Shown here: piece after piece, positions 8,292 through 17,470 of the stretch
How the letters are laid out: each line of letters starts with the position of its first letter
Position numbering within the stretch: the stretch's first letter is position 1
Origin: Oceanobacillus caeni
Lineage (GTDB): Bacteria > Bacillota > Bacilli > Bacillales > Amphibacillaceae
NCBI RefSeq assembly: GCF_019037185.1
Contig: NZ_JAHHXM010000010.1
Coordinates: forward strand, 28,517 to 92,516
Reading direction: 5' to 3'
DNA: 64,000 bases
The notes under the pieces: model-generated
Databases searched by the model: none
Told to the model about the DNA's origin: nothing
Seen by the model: only the letters and a program-made list of their open reading frames with translations
Position numbers and translations under genes: made by a program

Positions 8292-9242
8292 ATGAAACAA
8301 ATAACAGTTGAGGACTTAGTTCATAAGTTTCAATTGAAAGTGCTTGCAGGAGAGAACCGATTACAAAATGTGATTACACAATCACGTGTGCATCGACCAG
8401 GATTAGAGTTTGTTGGACATTTCGATTTTTTTCCAACAGAAAGAGTTCAGATTTTGGGTAGAAAAGAAGTTACCTATTTACATAAATTAAGTGAAGAAGA
8501 ACGAAAGATACGAATTGGAAATATCGTTCATTACCATCCACCATGTTTTATCGTAACTAGTGGTGAGGAAGGTTTAACTTATTTAACGCATCATTGTATA
8601 GAAGAGGGAATTCCATTATTAGTAACAAAACAACCGGAGATCACATCGGACTTTATCCCAAAATTAGATGCTTACTTAATAAAGCAATTAGCGGAGGAAA
8701 TAGCCATACACGGAGTTTGTATGAATGTATCAGGAATAGGTGTTTTAATTCGAGGTAATTCTGGAGTAGGAAAAAGCGAAACAGCCCATACATTAATTCG
8801 TCGTGGTCATCGTTTAGTAGCGGATGATATCATCGTATTAAAAAAGCTTAGTCCACAAACAATCCTAGGTACCCATGATGAAAAAACCAAGGAGTTTCTA
8901 GCATTACGTAGTATTGGGTTAATGAATGTAGTGCGAATGTATGGACGCAGGGCTTTTCAAGATGAGACACGTATTACTCTTGATATTCATCTGACAAAAT
9001 GGGAGAAAGATGCCTTGTATAATGAGTTGGAACAGGAAATTAGTTACACAGACTATATGGGCGTGAAAATTCCTTCTATGGAAATTCAGCTTCAACCCGG
9101 ACGTGATGTGGCTGGATTAATTGAAGCAGCTGCGAATAATTGGTATTTAAAACAGCAAGGCTACAATGCAGCGGAAGAGTTTTATAGTAGAATTGAGGCG
9201 GATTTAGAGAAATCAGGGACGCAGGGTTCATCGTCTCAATAA
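8292..9242 (+). CDS. HprK-like protein, degenerate HPr kinase/phosphorylase paralogue
   Basis: Homologue (316 aa) of HPr kinase/phosphorylase, which phosphorylates HPr on Ser46 in carbon catabolite control. The P-loop GNSGVGKS (155-162), His140 in IHG, Asp179 in VADD and PGR at 269-271 are kept. Against B. subtilis HprK, however, the Mg2+-ligand Glu202 of the LEIRGLG signature is Ala204 (LALRSIG) and active-site Arg243 is Glu245 (YNELE). Canonical hprK sits next to lgt; this copy stands before the mannitol PTS operon, separated by a terminator. ATG at 8292 is chosen over TTG at 8274. It probably binds nucleotide without normal activity, or acts on another target; that is inference. Confidence 0.75.
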   Translation: MKQITVEDLVHKFQLKVLAGENRLQNVITQSRVHRPGLEFVGHFDFFPTERVQILGRKEVTYLHKLSEEERKIRIGNIVHYHPPCFIVTSGEEGLTYLTHHCIEEGIPLLVTKQPEITSDFIPKLDAYLIKQLAEEIAIHGVCMNVSGIGVLIRGNSGVGKSETAHTLIRRGHRLVADDIIVLKKLSPQTILGTHDEKTKEFLALRSIGLMNVVRMYGRRAFQDETRITLDIHLTKWEKDALYNELEQEISYTDYMGVKIPSMEIQLQPGRDVAGLIEAAANNWYLKQQGYNAAEEFYSRIEADLEKSGTQGSSSQ

Positions 9243-9283
9243 ATAGGTTAAAGGAAAGAAAATAAGATAAACTAAATTATTGT

Positions 9284-9326
9284 AAAGCTGACAGATTTGG
9301 AATTTCCAATCTGTCAGCTTTTTTAA
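9284..9326 (+). terminator. Terminator after the hprK-like gene
   Basis: Arms AAGCTGACAGATT and AATCTGTCAGCTT followed by TTTTTT. It separates this gene from the mtl operon. Confidence 0.85.
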
Positions 9327-9362
9327 TTATAAAAACTCTCTTTCCATATACTAAATAAACTA

Positions 9363-9432
9363 TTGTCAACATGAGACTTGTCAAAAATGCTTTTGGATGT
9401 CGTTGAATACGAAAATGAAGCAGAGTTACAAT
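9363..9432 (+). promoter_or_regulatory. mtlA promoter with upstream TTGTCA repeats
   Basis: TTGAAT (9403-9408), 18-base spacer, TACAAT (9427-9432). Two direct TTGTCA repeats at 9363 and 9378, 15 bases apart, lie just upstream, where the activator MtlR is expected to bind. The operator assignment is inference. Confidence 0.5.
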
Positions 9433-9467
9433 AATATATATGTTTCGATAAGAAAGGAGAGCTAGTA

Positions 9468-10907
9468 ATGGCTGAAAATAAAGGAATGCGTGCCAAGATT
9501 CAGCGTTTTGGAAGCTATTTGAGTGGTATGATTATGCCGAATATTGGTGCGTTTATTGCATGGGGGATTATCACTGCCCTCTTTATAGAAGATGGTTGGT
9601 GGCCAAATGCAACGATTGCTACTTTAGTTACCCCAATGATCACATATTTGCTACCATTATTAATTGGTTTTACTGGTGGTCGAATGATTTACGATCTTCG
9701 TGGTGGTGTAGTTGGTGCCACGGCAACCATGGGTGTCATTGTCGGTGCAGATATACCGATGTTCTTAGGTGCCATGGTCATGGGGCCTTTAGCAGGATAT
9801 TTAATGAAAAAAATTGATGAAGCATTTCAAGGGAAAGTCAGACAAGGGTTTGAAATGCTTTACAATAATTTCTCTGCAGGTATATTAGCAGCTATCCTAG
9901 CAATTGCTGCAGTACTTGGTATTGGGCCACTAGTTGAAGGCCTAAACCATGCTTTAGCTAGTGGTGTTGAAGTAATTATCGGTGCTGGTTTATTGCCACT
10001 TGCCAATATTATTATTGAACCAGCAAAAATTCTTTTCTTAAATAATGCGATTAACCATGGGATTTTAAGTCCTATTGGGGTTGAACAGGCTGCGGATGCA
10101 GGAAAATCTATTCTGTTCCTATTAGAATCTAACCCAGGACCTGGTTTAGGTATTTTGCTTGCATTTGCAATCTTTGGAAAAGGTGCATCCAAAAGTTCCG
10201 CACCTGGTGCAGCAATCATTCAATTTTTAGGTGGGATTCATGAAATTTATTTCCCTTATGTAATGATGAAGCCAATGTTATTTCTTGCGGTAATTGCAGG
10301 TGGCGTTAGTGGTGTATTCACGTTCCAATTATTTGATGCAGGACTTGTTGCAGCAGCTTCACCAGGAAGTATTTTTGCGTTACTTGCCATGGCTGAAAGA
10401 AATAGTTATTTAGGTATTATCCTAGGTGTTCTTGTCGCAGCGGCAGTTACCTTTATCGTTGCAGCATTTATTCTAAAATCAAGTAAACAAGAGGAAGAAG
10501 ATTTAAGTGCAGCAACAGACAAGATGGAAGCGATGAAAGGGAAGAAGAGTACGGTTGCTAATGTCTTAAGCCAAGACCAAGTAGAGGAAAATCGACCACA
10601 AGAAGAAGTGAAAAAAGAAAAACAAGCGGAAGAAGTCAACAAAATTATCTTTGCGTGTGATGCTGGAATGGGATCTAGCGCGATGGGGGCTTCCCTACTA
10701 AAAAATAAATTTAAAAAGAACGATATTAACATCGACGTAACAAATAAAGCAATTAACGAAATTCCGAATGATGCGGATATTGTTATCACTCAGAAGGAAT
10801 TAACTGACCGTGCAAAAGCGAAAATTCCGGATGCAGAACATATTTCAGTTGATAATTTCTTAAACAGTCCGAAATACGATGAGTTAATCGAACGGCTTAA
10901 AAAATAA
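9468..10907 (+). CDS. mtlA: PTS mannitol transporter subunit IICB
   Basis: Imports mannitol with concomitant phosphorylation to mannitol-1-phosphate. The EIIC membrane domain spans about residues 1-340 and holds the conserved substrate-site motif GGIHEIYFPY (255-264). A charged linker (340-390) leads to the EIIB domain with phospho-cysteine Cys397 in ACDAGMGSSAMG. There is no fused EIIA; that is encoded by mtlF in the same operon, the Gram-positive arrangement. Length 479 aa is typical. Ribosome site AGAAAGGAG lies 8 bases upstream of the ATG. Confidence 0.95.
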   Translation: MAENKGMRAKIQRFGSYLSGMIMPNIGAFIAWGIITALFIEDGWWPNATIATLVTPMITYLLPLLIGFTGGRMIYDLRGGVVGATATMGVIVGADIPMFLGAMVMGPLAGYLMKKIDEAFQGKVRQGFEMLYNNFSAGILAAILAIAAVLGIGPLVEGLNHALASGVEVIIGAGLLPLANIIIEPAKILFLNNAINHGILSPIGVEQAADAGKSILFLLESNPGPGLGILLAFAIFGKGASKSSAPGAAIIQFLGGIHEIYFPYVMMKPMLFLAVIAGGVSGVFTFQLFDAGLVAAASPGSIFALLAMAERNSYLGIILGVLVAAAVTFIVAAFILKSSKQEEEDLSAATDKMEAMKGKKSTVANVLSQDQVEENRPQEEVKKEKQAEEVNKIIFACDAGMGSSAMGASLLKNKFKKNDINIDVTNKAINEIPNDADIVITQKELTDRAKAKIPDAEHISVDNFLNSPKYDELIERLKK

Positions 10908-10931
10908 GTGTAATCAAAAGGGGTGAGTGGT

Positions 10932-13007
10932 TTGTATATATCTGGTCGAGAACGGAAAATACTTTTACATTTGCTAACTACCATAGAGGAAGTAACGGTA
11001 AAGGATTTAGCCGAAATTCTTGAAGTCAGTGAAAGAACCATTCACCGTGATTTAAAAAAGATTGAGCACACTTTAGCTAACTATCATTTGAAACTCATCA
11101 AGAAAATGGGGCTGGGTTTACGTATTGAAGGAAAAAGTAAAGATAAAGAGCAGCTTCAATCTATCATTACAGGTGAAGCTACTACAGATTTTACACCAGA
11201 AGAACGAAGAGCAATCATACTTACGATGCTTCTTGAAAAGAGAGAACCAATTAAGTTATTCACCCTAGCACATGAATTGGGGGTAACAAGCGCTACCGTC
11301 AGTAGTGATCTGAAACATCTAGAAGATGAGCTTCAATCCTTTGATCTCATCGTTGTCCGAAAAAAAGGGTTAGGGATTACGATTGCAGGAAATGAAGCAA
11401 AAAAACGGTCTGCGCTTAGTTACTTAGTTTCACTAAACATTCCCCCAATTGGACTTGCAAATCAGTTAAGAAACCATATCCAACAAAACTCAAAACGCCG
11501 AAACCATATAACGGATCGATTAATGGATTTTGTAAATCCTAAACACCTAGTAATAATTGAAAAGCGAGTGGAACAAGCTAGTAAAGACCTTCCTTATGAA
11601 CTTGCTGATAGCGGATATATTGGATTAGTGGTTCATCTTACTTTAGCGATACAAAGGATACAAAATGGAGATGTCATTCATTTCGATGATGATTATTTGC
11701 GAGAAATAGAGGGAACAGAAGAATATAGGATTGCAAAGAAAATCATTCAAAAATTGGAGTCCGATCTTTCCCTTAACATCCCAAATGATGAAATAGGATA
11801 TATTACCATGCATTTACTTGGTGCAAAATTACGGACGGACCGGAATAATCTGATGGAAGATACTAGTTTGGATATAGCCTTAAAAGCAAATGAACTGATT
11901 CAAAGTGTCAGTAAACTGTTAAACAAAGATCTTACGGATAATAATAAACTATTACATGATTTAACCGTTCATTTAAAACCGGCAGTTTTTCGCTTAAGGC
12001 AGGGAATGACCATTAAAAATCCGATGCTAAAGGAAATTAAAAGGGATTACTTGGATTTTTTCCAAATGGTTCAAAAGGGTGTTGAAGAAACGTTTCCAGA
12101 TATAAATTTTCCGGAAGATGAGATAGGGTACCTTGTGCTTCATTTTGCTGCAACGTTACTTCAAATAGAAGGAAAATCTAACTTGAAAGCACTTGTCATT
12201 TGTTCAAGTGGAATTGGTACATCTAAAATCTTAGCTACCAAGCTAATGCAGATAATCCCTGAGATCCGTACAGTTGAAAATAAATCGTTATTTGATCTTG
12301 AAGATGATGTGACGGAGGAATATGATCTTATCATTTCAACTATCCCGTTGGAAAGGTTTGAAGGAAACTATATTTTAGCATCACCAATGCTAACGGAAAT
12401 GGAAATTCAAAGAATTAAGAAGGAAATAAGGAAAAAAACACTTATACCAAAGAAAAAAAGGCATAACGAAGAAGTGCATATTCAATCCCTAAAAAAATTA
12501 GAATCCATTCAAAGCTACTCTAAGGCAATTATGGATTTATTAGGGCACTTTTCTGTCAAACCTGTTTCTGAACGTAAGTCAATAGAGTCTATTTTAAGTT
12601 CTATTTGTATGGAACTAGAGGAATGTAAAATAATAGATAATAAAGAGGCAATTTTAGTTAAATTACTTAATAGGGAGAAATTAGGTGGTCTTGGTATACC
12701 AAATACATACCTATCCCTTTACCATGCGCGTTCAGAGCATGTTGTGATTCCGAACTTTAGTATTTACTCTTTAAAGAATCCATTAATTGTACAAGGTATG
12801 GATGGAGATCCTATGGAGATGCATCGAATTTTACTCATGCTTGCACCAGAAGCGCCCGATAATGAAGTGTTGGAAGTATTTAGTTATTTAAGTAGTTTAA
12901 TGATACAAGAGCAGGAAACGGTCAAAATGTTTGAACATGAAAACGAACCATTGTTAAAACAGTTTCTTGCAAAGAAACTTTATGAATTTATAAAAGAGAA
13001 AATTTAA
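10932..13007 (+). CDS. mtlR: Mannitol operon activator with PRD and EIIA/EIIB-like domains
   Basis: Transcriptional activator controlled by PTS phosphorylation. In order: two N-terminal winged-helix segments (about 1-160), PRD1 and PRD2 (about 190-410, the second with LVLHFAATLLQ), an EIIB-Gat-like domain with Cys424 in ICSSGIGTSK, and an EIIA-Mtl-like domain with His in YHARSEHVVIP. All regulatory residue sites appear intact. The start is placed at TTG 10932, preceded by AAGGGGTG at good spacing and giving MYISGRERKIL, as in B. subtilis MtlR; a GTG at 10923 overlaps that ribosome site. Unlike in B. subtilis, mtlR lies inside the operon. Confidence 0.93.
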   Translation: MYISGRERKILLHLLTTIEEVTVKDLAEILEVSERTIHRDLKKIEHTLANYHLKLIKKMGLGLRIEGKSKDKEQLQSIITGEATTDFTPEERRAIILTMLLEKREPIKLFTLAHELGVTSATVSSDLKHLEDELQSFDLIVVRKKGLGITIAGNEAKKRSALSYLVSLNIPPIGLANQLRNHIQQNSKRRNHITDRLMDFVNPKHLVIIEKRVEQASKDLPYELADSGYIGLVVHLTLAIQRIQNGDVIHFDDDYLREIEGTEEYRIAKKIIQKLESDLSLNIPNDEIGYITMHLLGAKLRTDRNNLMEDTSLDIALKANELIQSVSKLLNKDLTDNNKLLHDLTVHLKPAVFRLRQGMTIKNPMLKEIKRDYLDFFQMVQKGVEETFPDINFPEDEIGYLVLHFAATLLQIEGKSNLKALVICSSGIGTSKILATKLMQIIPEIRTVENKSLFDLEDDVTEEYDLIISTIPLERFEGNYILASPMLTEMEIQRIKKEIRKKTLIPKKKRHNEEVHIQSLKKLESIQSYSKAIMDLLGHFSVKPVSERKSIESILSSICMELEECKIIDNKEAILVKLLNREKLGGLGIPNTYLSLYHARSEHVVIPNFSIYSLKNPLIVQGMDGDPMEMHRILLMLAPEAPDNEVLEVFSYLSSLMIQEQETVKMFEHENEPLLKQFLAKKLYEFIKEKI

Positions 13008-13026
13008 CTTAGGAGTGTGTGACAAC

Positions 13027-13464
13027 ATGGCAAAAGAAATTTTAAGTAAAGACAATATTCATCTTCAAGTAAAACTAAATTCAAAAGAGGAAGCCATTCG
13101 CTATACAGGTAAGATCTTAGTCGATGGTGGTTATGTCGAAGAATCTTATATTGAAAAAATGTTAGAGAGAGAAGAAGTAACATCAACCTATATGGGAAAT
13201 TATCTTGCCATTCCACATGGTACGGAAGATGGAAAGAAAAATGTATTAGAAACAGGTTTATCCGTTGTCACGGTTCCTGATGGGGTTGACTTTGGCGGTG
13301 GAAATATTGTCAAAGTATTAATCGGTATTGCTGGAAAAGGAGACGAGCATTTAGAAATTTTATCTAAAATTGCGATTATCTGTTCTGAAGTTGAAAATAT
13401 TGAAAAAATCGTAAATGCAACATCCCAAGATGAAATTCTTAGCCTATTAGAAGAGGTGAATTAA
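13027..13464 (+). CDS. mtlF: PTS mannitol transporter subunit IIA
   Basis: Phosphocarrier passing phosphate from HPr to the MtlA EIIB domain. The active histidine is His64 in AIPHGTEDGK. The 145-aa length and end (EEVN) match the B. subtilis protein. ATG at 13027 is chosen, with AGGAG at 13011-13015; the GTG at 13015 overlaps the ribosome site. It follows mtlR by 19 bases, and its stop abuts the mtlD start. Confidence 0.95.
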   Translation: MAKEILSKDNIHLQVKLNSKEEAIRYTGKILVDGGYVEESYIEKMLEREEVTSTYMGNYLAIPHGTEDGKKNVLETGLSVVTVPDGVDFGGGNIVKVLIGIAGKGDEHLEILSKIAIICSEVENIEKIVNATSQDEILSLLEEVN

Positions 13465-14625
13465 ATGCTAGCTGTACACTTTGGTGCTGGGAATATTGGC
13501 CGTGGGTTTATTGGCGCCTTACTTTACCAAGCAAATTATCATGCCACGTTTGTCGATGTGAATGAGACCATTATTAATGAAATCAATCAAAAACAAGAAT
13601 ATAATGTTGTCCTTGCTTCAGAAGCTAGTGAAACATTAACGGTTAAAAATGTTTCTGGAATAAACAGTGTTTCGAATCCAGATCAAGTAGTAGAAGCAAT
13701 TACAAAAGCAGATATTATTACAACAGCAGTAGGTCCGAACATCCTAGCAATCATTTCTGAATTAATTGCTAAAGGATTAAGAGAACGTGCGAAAACCAAT
13801 CCAAAGGAATTAAATTTGATTGCATGTGAGAATATGATTGGCGGAAGTGCTTTATTAAAGGAAAAAGTCTTTGAACATATTTCAGAAGATGAAAAAGCTA
13901 CGTTTAATGAACTTTATGCCTTTCCAAATGCAGCAGTAGATCGCATTGTACCAAACCAGAAAAATGATGATCTCCTCCAAGTTTCCGTGGAGCCTTATTT
14001 TGAATGGGTAGTTGAGGAAACCGCCATTAAAGGAGATAAACCAGAAATTAATGGTGTTACCTATGTGAAAGATTTAAAACCATATATTGAGCGTAAATTA
14101 TTTACCGTGAATACAGGACATTCCGTACCAGCATATGTAGGTCGTTACATGGGTTACGCAACCATTAATGAGGCAATGAAGGATAAAAATATTCAGGAGA
14201 TTATTGAAGGTGCATTAAATGAGTCTGGTGAAGCATTGATTCAAACCTATCAATTTGATCGTACACAACATCAAGCGTATATTCACAAAATTATTGATCG
14301 CTTCAAAAATCCATATATATCTGACGAAGTAACAAGAGTTGCTAGAGGACCAATCCGTAAACTCGGGTCCCAAGACCGCTTAGTCAAACCAGCAACAATG
14401 TACCTAGATGTAACTGGAAAAGAGCCAATCTATCTAGCTAAAGTTATCGCAGCAGTCCTTGAATATAAAAATGAACAGGATGATGAGGCGCAAAAACTTC
14501 AGCAGATGATTACAGAAGATGGTTATGAAAAAACTTTACAAACAGTATCTGGACTAGAATCTGACCATCCATTAGTTAAGACAGTATTAAAGGAATTAGA
14601 GGAAATTAAGGAATTAAGAAAATAG
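13465..14625 (+). CDS. mtlD: Mannitol-1-phosphate 5-dehydrogenase
   Basis: Oxidises mannitol-1-phosphate to fructose-6-phosphate with NAD+. The Rossmann motif FGAGNIGRGFIG is at residues 5-16, and the polyol-dehydrogenase catalytic region with KLFTVNTGHS is near 213-222. Full length at 386 aa. The ATG directly follows the mtlF stop, so translation is coupled. Last gene of the operon, closed by a strong terminator. Confidence 0.96.
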   Translation: MLAVHFGAGNIGRGFIGALLYQANYHATFVDVNETIINEINQKQEYNVVLASEASETLTVKNVSGINSVSNPDQVVEAITKADIITTAVGPNILAIISELIAKGLRERAKTNPKELNLIACENMIGGSALLKEKVFEHISEDEKATFNELYAFPNAAVDRIVPNQKNDDLLQVSVEPYFEWVVEETAIKGDKPEINGVTYVKDLKPYIERKLFTVNTGHSVPAYVGRYMGYATINEAMKDKNIQEIIEGALNESGEALIQTYQFDRTQHQAYIHKIIDRFKNPYISDEVTRVARGPIRKLGSQDRLVKPATMYLDVTGKEPIYLAKVIAAVLEYKNEQDDEAQKLQQMITEDGYEKTLQTVSGLESDHPLVKTVLKELEEIKELRK

Positions 14626-14663
14626 TTAGGTACCAAATGAATAATAGTTATGTTATATAAATC

Positions 14664-14696
14664 AAAAGAGGCGATCAAACAGTGATCGCCTCTTTT
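14664..14696. terminator. Bidirectional terminator, mtlD / MFS pseudogene
   Basis: Perfect 14-bp arms AAAAGAGGCGATCA and TGATCGCCTCTTTT with a 5-base loop; A and T tracts serve both strands. Confidence 0.9.
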
Positions 14697-14735
14697 GTTC
14701 TTTATATATTTATGAAGATATAAGAGAGTTAATCA

Positions 14736-15969
14736 TTAAATCTCCTCTATCTCTCCTACCTTAGCTTTACTATCGCGCGGAAGAATAGAACCTTCCTTTC
14801 TTCCATGCATGAAATAATAAAGGATGGTAGTTGCTAGCACTAATATTCCCATTGTCACGTATAAATAACGATAACCAGTTAGTGGAATGATAAATCCTAA
14901 AACGTATGGTCCAAAACCAAGTCCTGCATCAAGTGCGATATAATAGGTTGATGTTGCAAGGCCAACACGCTCTGGAGAGGTCGACTTAACAGAAATCGCT
15001 TGAGCGGTTGATTGCATATTTCCATATCCGAGTCCAATTAAGGCACCAGCTAATAGTAATGGAATGCTTGTTGCTACTCCGCTTAAAAGTAGTAAACCTA
15101 CCCCAAAAATTATAAAAGCTGGATACATGACCGAATTAGCGTCTTTTTTATCCATTAATCGGCCTGTGAAAGGTCGTGAAACCAATATAGCCACAGCATA
15201 GACAACAAAAAATAGACTTGCCACATTAACCAAGTCAATCTCCATTGCATAGAAATTAATAAATGATAGAACACTAGAATAGGCAAAGGATAGAATAATA
15301 ACAACTAATCCAATTGGCAATGCCTTTGGTTCAATAAAATTGGAAAATTTAAACGCATGTTTATGTTTTTGTACTGTATCTTCCTCTAGCCTTTCTATTA
15401 CTGGAATATTTACAAAGAGTGCGATTATAAAACTAATAATTCCTAACGCAGTACAAAAGCTAAAAATGGTTTGATAGCTTGTATGTTGCCCCATATATAG
15501 ACCGAAGAAGGGGCCGATTGCTGTAGCTAGTGTAATACTCATGCTGTAATATCCAATTCCTTCTCCTTTACGTGACTCTGGAATAACTTCGGCTACAATG
15601 GTTCCTGTTGCAGTACTAGCCATTCCAAGTGCAAGTCCATGAAGAAAACGGGTTAAAAAGTAAGAATGTTATTCCGGATTCTACAAAATATAAGAGTGAA
15701 GTAATTATAAAAAAGATAAGTCCAAAATATAACATTTTCTTATTACCAATGGTGGTAATCAAACGTCCGAGAAAAAGTCGGCCAATTAATGTTCCGATAA
15801 TAAAAATACCTGTTACAAGTCCAGCCTGACTCTCTGACGCGTTTAATTGATCTACCGCATAAGCTGCCATTGTTACTAATAGTAAATAAAAAACCAAATA
15901 TAAGAAAAAGTTTGCAGTAGAAACGATAGTAAAGTCTTTGGTCCATAATTTTGCTTTCGATTGATTCAC
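14736..15969 (-). pseudogene. MFS transporter (YwoG-like), frameshifted
   Basis: Two minus-strand reading frames together encode one 12-TM MFS transporter. The N-terminal part (15969 down to about 15655) ends FLLF then runs into NPFSSW and a stop. The C-terminal part resumes one frame over as TRFLHGLALGMASTATG, the expected motif. The break falls in the run TTTTTAACCC at about 15650-15660, where one extra T or A explains it. All downstream sequence is intact, so this is either a recent mutation or a sequencing error in a homopolymer. The MarR gene 14 bases upstream probably controls it. Similarity to YwoG is from general resemblance only. Confidence 0.8.
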
Positions 15970-15983
15970 TAAAATCTAACTCC

Positions 15984-16412
15984 TTACTTATTGATATTAT
16001 TTCTAATTACATCCATAATTCGAACGGCCTCTAACCGTTCCTCTTCAGTTATTCCTTTTAGAATACTCTCTTCAAATTGATCAATGGTAACACGAACATC
16101 TTCATAAATGTTCATACCGATTTCTGTAAGCTTCATTCTTTTTTCACGCTTATCTTTTCCGGGAATTTGTTCCACATAACCCAATTCCTCTAGGCGGCTA
16201 ACTGTTCTTGTGATGGTAGGTTTTTCAACACCTTGATAATGGGAAATCTCAACATTCGTCGCAGAACCATTATTATATAAATAGTAAAGCACAGTCCACT
16301 GTGCCCGATGTAATTGGTGTTTATTGAGTTGTTCATTGAGACGATTTTCAAATGGCCGATATAATAAAATAAGCTTGTGAAAAAACTTTTGTGAAGTCTT
16401 AATTGAAAGCAC
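15984..16412 (-). CDS. MarR-family transcriptional regulator
   Basis: Winged-helix repressor of 142 aa. The recognition region is NVEISHYQGVEKPTITRTVS and the wing YVEQIPGKDKREK, typical of MarR dimers. It forms an operon with the (frameshifted) MFS transporter. The start is unusual. The only canonical in-frame start is a GTG lying inside the ribosome site itself (AAGGAGGTG). A better-spaced start would be the ATT three codons later (giving IKTSQKFF), so either a GTG or a rare ATT start is used. Confidence 0.85.
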   Translation of the reverse strand: MLSIKTSQKFFHKLILLYRPFENRLNEQLNKHQLHRAQWTVLYYLYNNGSATNVEISHYQGVEKPTITRTVSRLEELGYVEQIPGKDKREKRMKLTEIGMNIYEDVRVTIDQFEESILKGITEEERLEAVRIMDVIRNNINK

Positions 16413-16424
16413 CTCCTTAAATAG

Positions 16425-16489
16425 TTATCTTCGGTAATAGTTATCATGGGTAACTTTTGTATTATACAATATGTTGAAAGAGATGTCTA
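16425..16489 (-). promoter_or_regulatory. marR promoter and putative autoregulatory operator
   Basis: Minus strand: TAGACA (plus coordinates 16484-16489), 17-base spacer, TATAAT (16461-16466). Just downstream, GATAACTATT occurs twice, 18 bases apart, with GTTACCC beside the first. MarR proteins usually bind such sites over their own promoters; the operator is inference. Confidence 0.55.
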
Positions 16490-16650
16490 GTATTCAAAAA
16501 TTACTAAAATTCCTTATAAAGATTAGTCGCACTTACTGCACATTTAGGTGGGTTATCGTTAATGGAGGTCTGGTTAAAACGTTCTGTGAGGATTTAAAAA
16601 GGGAATGCCAGCCATCATATGGAATGATTGAAGCGCGTTGAAAGAATAAA

Positions 16651-16685
16651 ACCCTACATATGTGACAAAAACACATTTGTAGGGT
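16651..16685 (-). terminator. Terminator of the cystine-type ABC operon
   Basis: Arms ACCCTACAAATGTG and CACATATGTAGGGT (minus strand), then TTTTATTC. Confidence 0.8.
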
Positions 16686-16693
16686 AAAAGTTC

Positions 16694-17449
16694 TTAAATA
16701 TTATAAATGTAATCCTCAGGTAAAACTCTTCTTAAAAAACGTTGGGTTCGTTCTTCTTTCGGATTCTCAAAGAATTCTTTTGGTGAACCTTCTTCCACAA
16801 CTACACCACCATCCATAAAGATTACTCTGTTCGCTACATCTTTAGCAAAAGACATTTCATGGGTAACGACTAGCATGGTTGTTCCTTCTTTAGCGATGGT
16901 TTTCATCACCTCTAAAACTTCACCGACTAATTCCGGGTCTAATGCTGATGTTGGCTCGTCAAAAAGGATGATGTCTGGATTTAAGACGACAGCCCTTGCT
17001 ATCCCAACACGTTGCTGCTGTCCACCTGATAACTCACTAGGATAGGCATTGTATTTTTCAGATAATCCTACTTTATCCAATGCTTCTTTTCCCATTTTTA
17101 TTGCTTTATCTTTAGGAATAGCTCTGCCAATAATAAGTCCTTCTGTTACATTTTCTAACGCAGTTTTATTATTGAAGAGATTGTAGTTTTGAAATACAAA
17201 AGCAGTTCTTTTTCTGATGGTATTTATTTGTTTTTTAGAAGCCTTATGAAGGTCTACTTGAATATCCCCAAAAATGGCTTTACCTTCATCTGCTTTTTCT
17301 AAAAAGTTAATGCATCGTAGTAAGGTTGTTTTACCAGAACCACTTGGTCCAAGGACGACCACCACATCGCCTTTCTCAATCTTTAAATTTACCCCATCTA
17401 AAACTGTGTTTTTTCCGAATGATTTTTTGATACTTTGAATCTCTAACAT
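16694..17449 (-). CDS. Amino-acid ABC transporter ATPase (cystine-type, TcyN-like)
   Basis: Polar amino-acid transport ATPase, 251 aa. Walker [10 protein letters not shown] near 33-41, Q-loop [16 protein letters not shown], signature LSGGQQQR, Walker [17 protein letters not shown] and switch His in VTHE are complete. It is the last gene of a four-gene operon with two different permeases and one binding protein. The two-permease layout and the flanking sulfur genes resemble B. subtilis tcyJKLMN for cystine and related thiols; the substrate is inference. Confidence 0.85.
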   Translation of the reverse strand: MLEIQSIKKSFGKNTVLDGVNLKIEKGDVVVVLGPSGSGKTTLLRCINFLEKADEGKAIFGDIQVDLHKASKKQINTIRKRTAFVFQNYNLFNNKTALENVTEGLIIGRAIPKDKAIKMGKEALDKVGLSEKYNAYPSELSGGQQQRVGIARAVVLNPDIILFDEPTSALDPELVGEVLEVMKTIAKEGTTMLVVTHEMSFAKDVANRVIFMDGGVVVEEGSPKEFFENPKEERTQRFLRRVLPEDYIYNI

Positions 17450-17470
17450 GATTTCACCACCAAAATAGAT

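Noticed and set aside
10406..10789. Minus-strand ORFs opposite mtlA and other genes
   Set aside because: Shadows of strongly conserved plus-strand genes with no ribosome sites.
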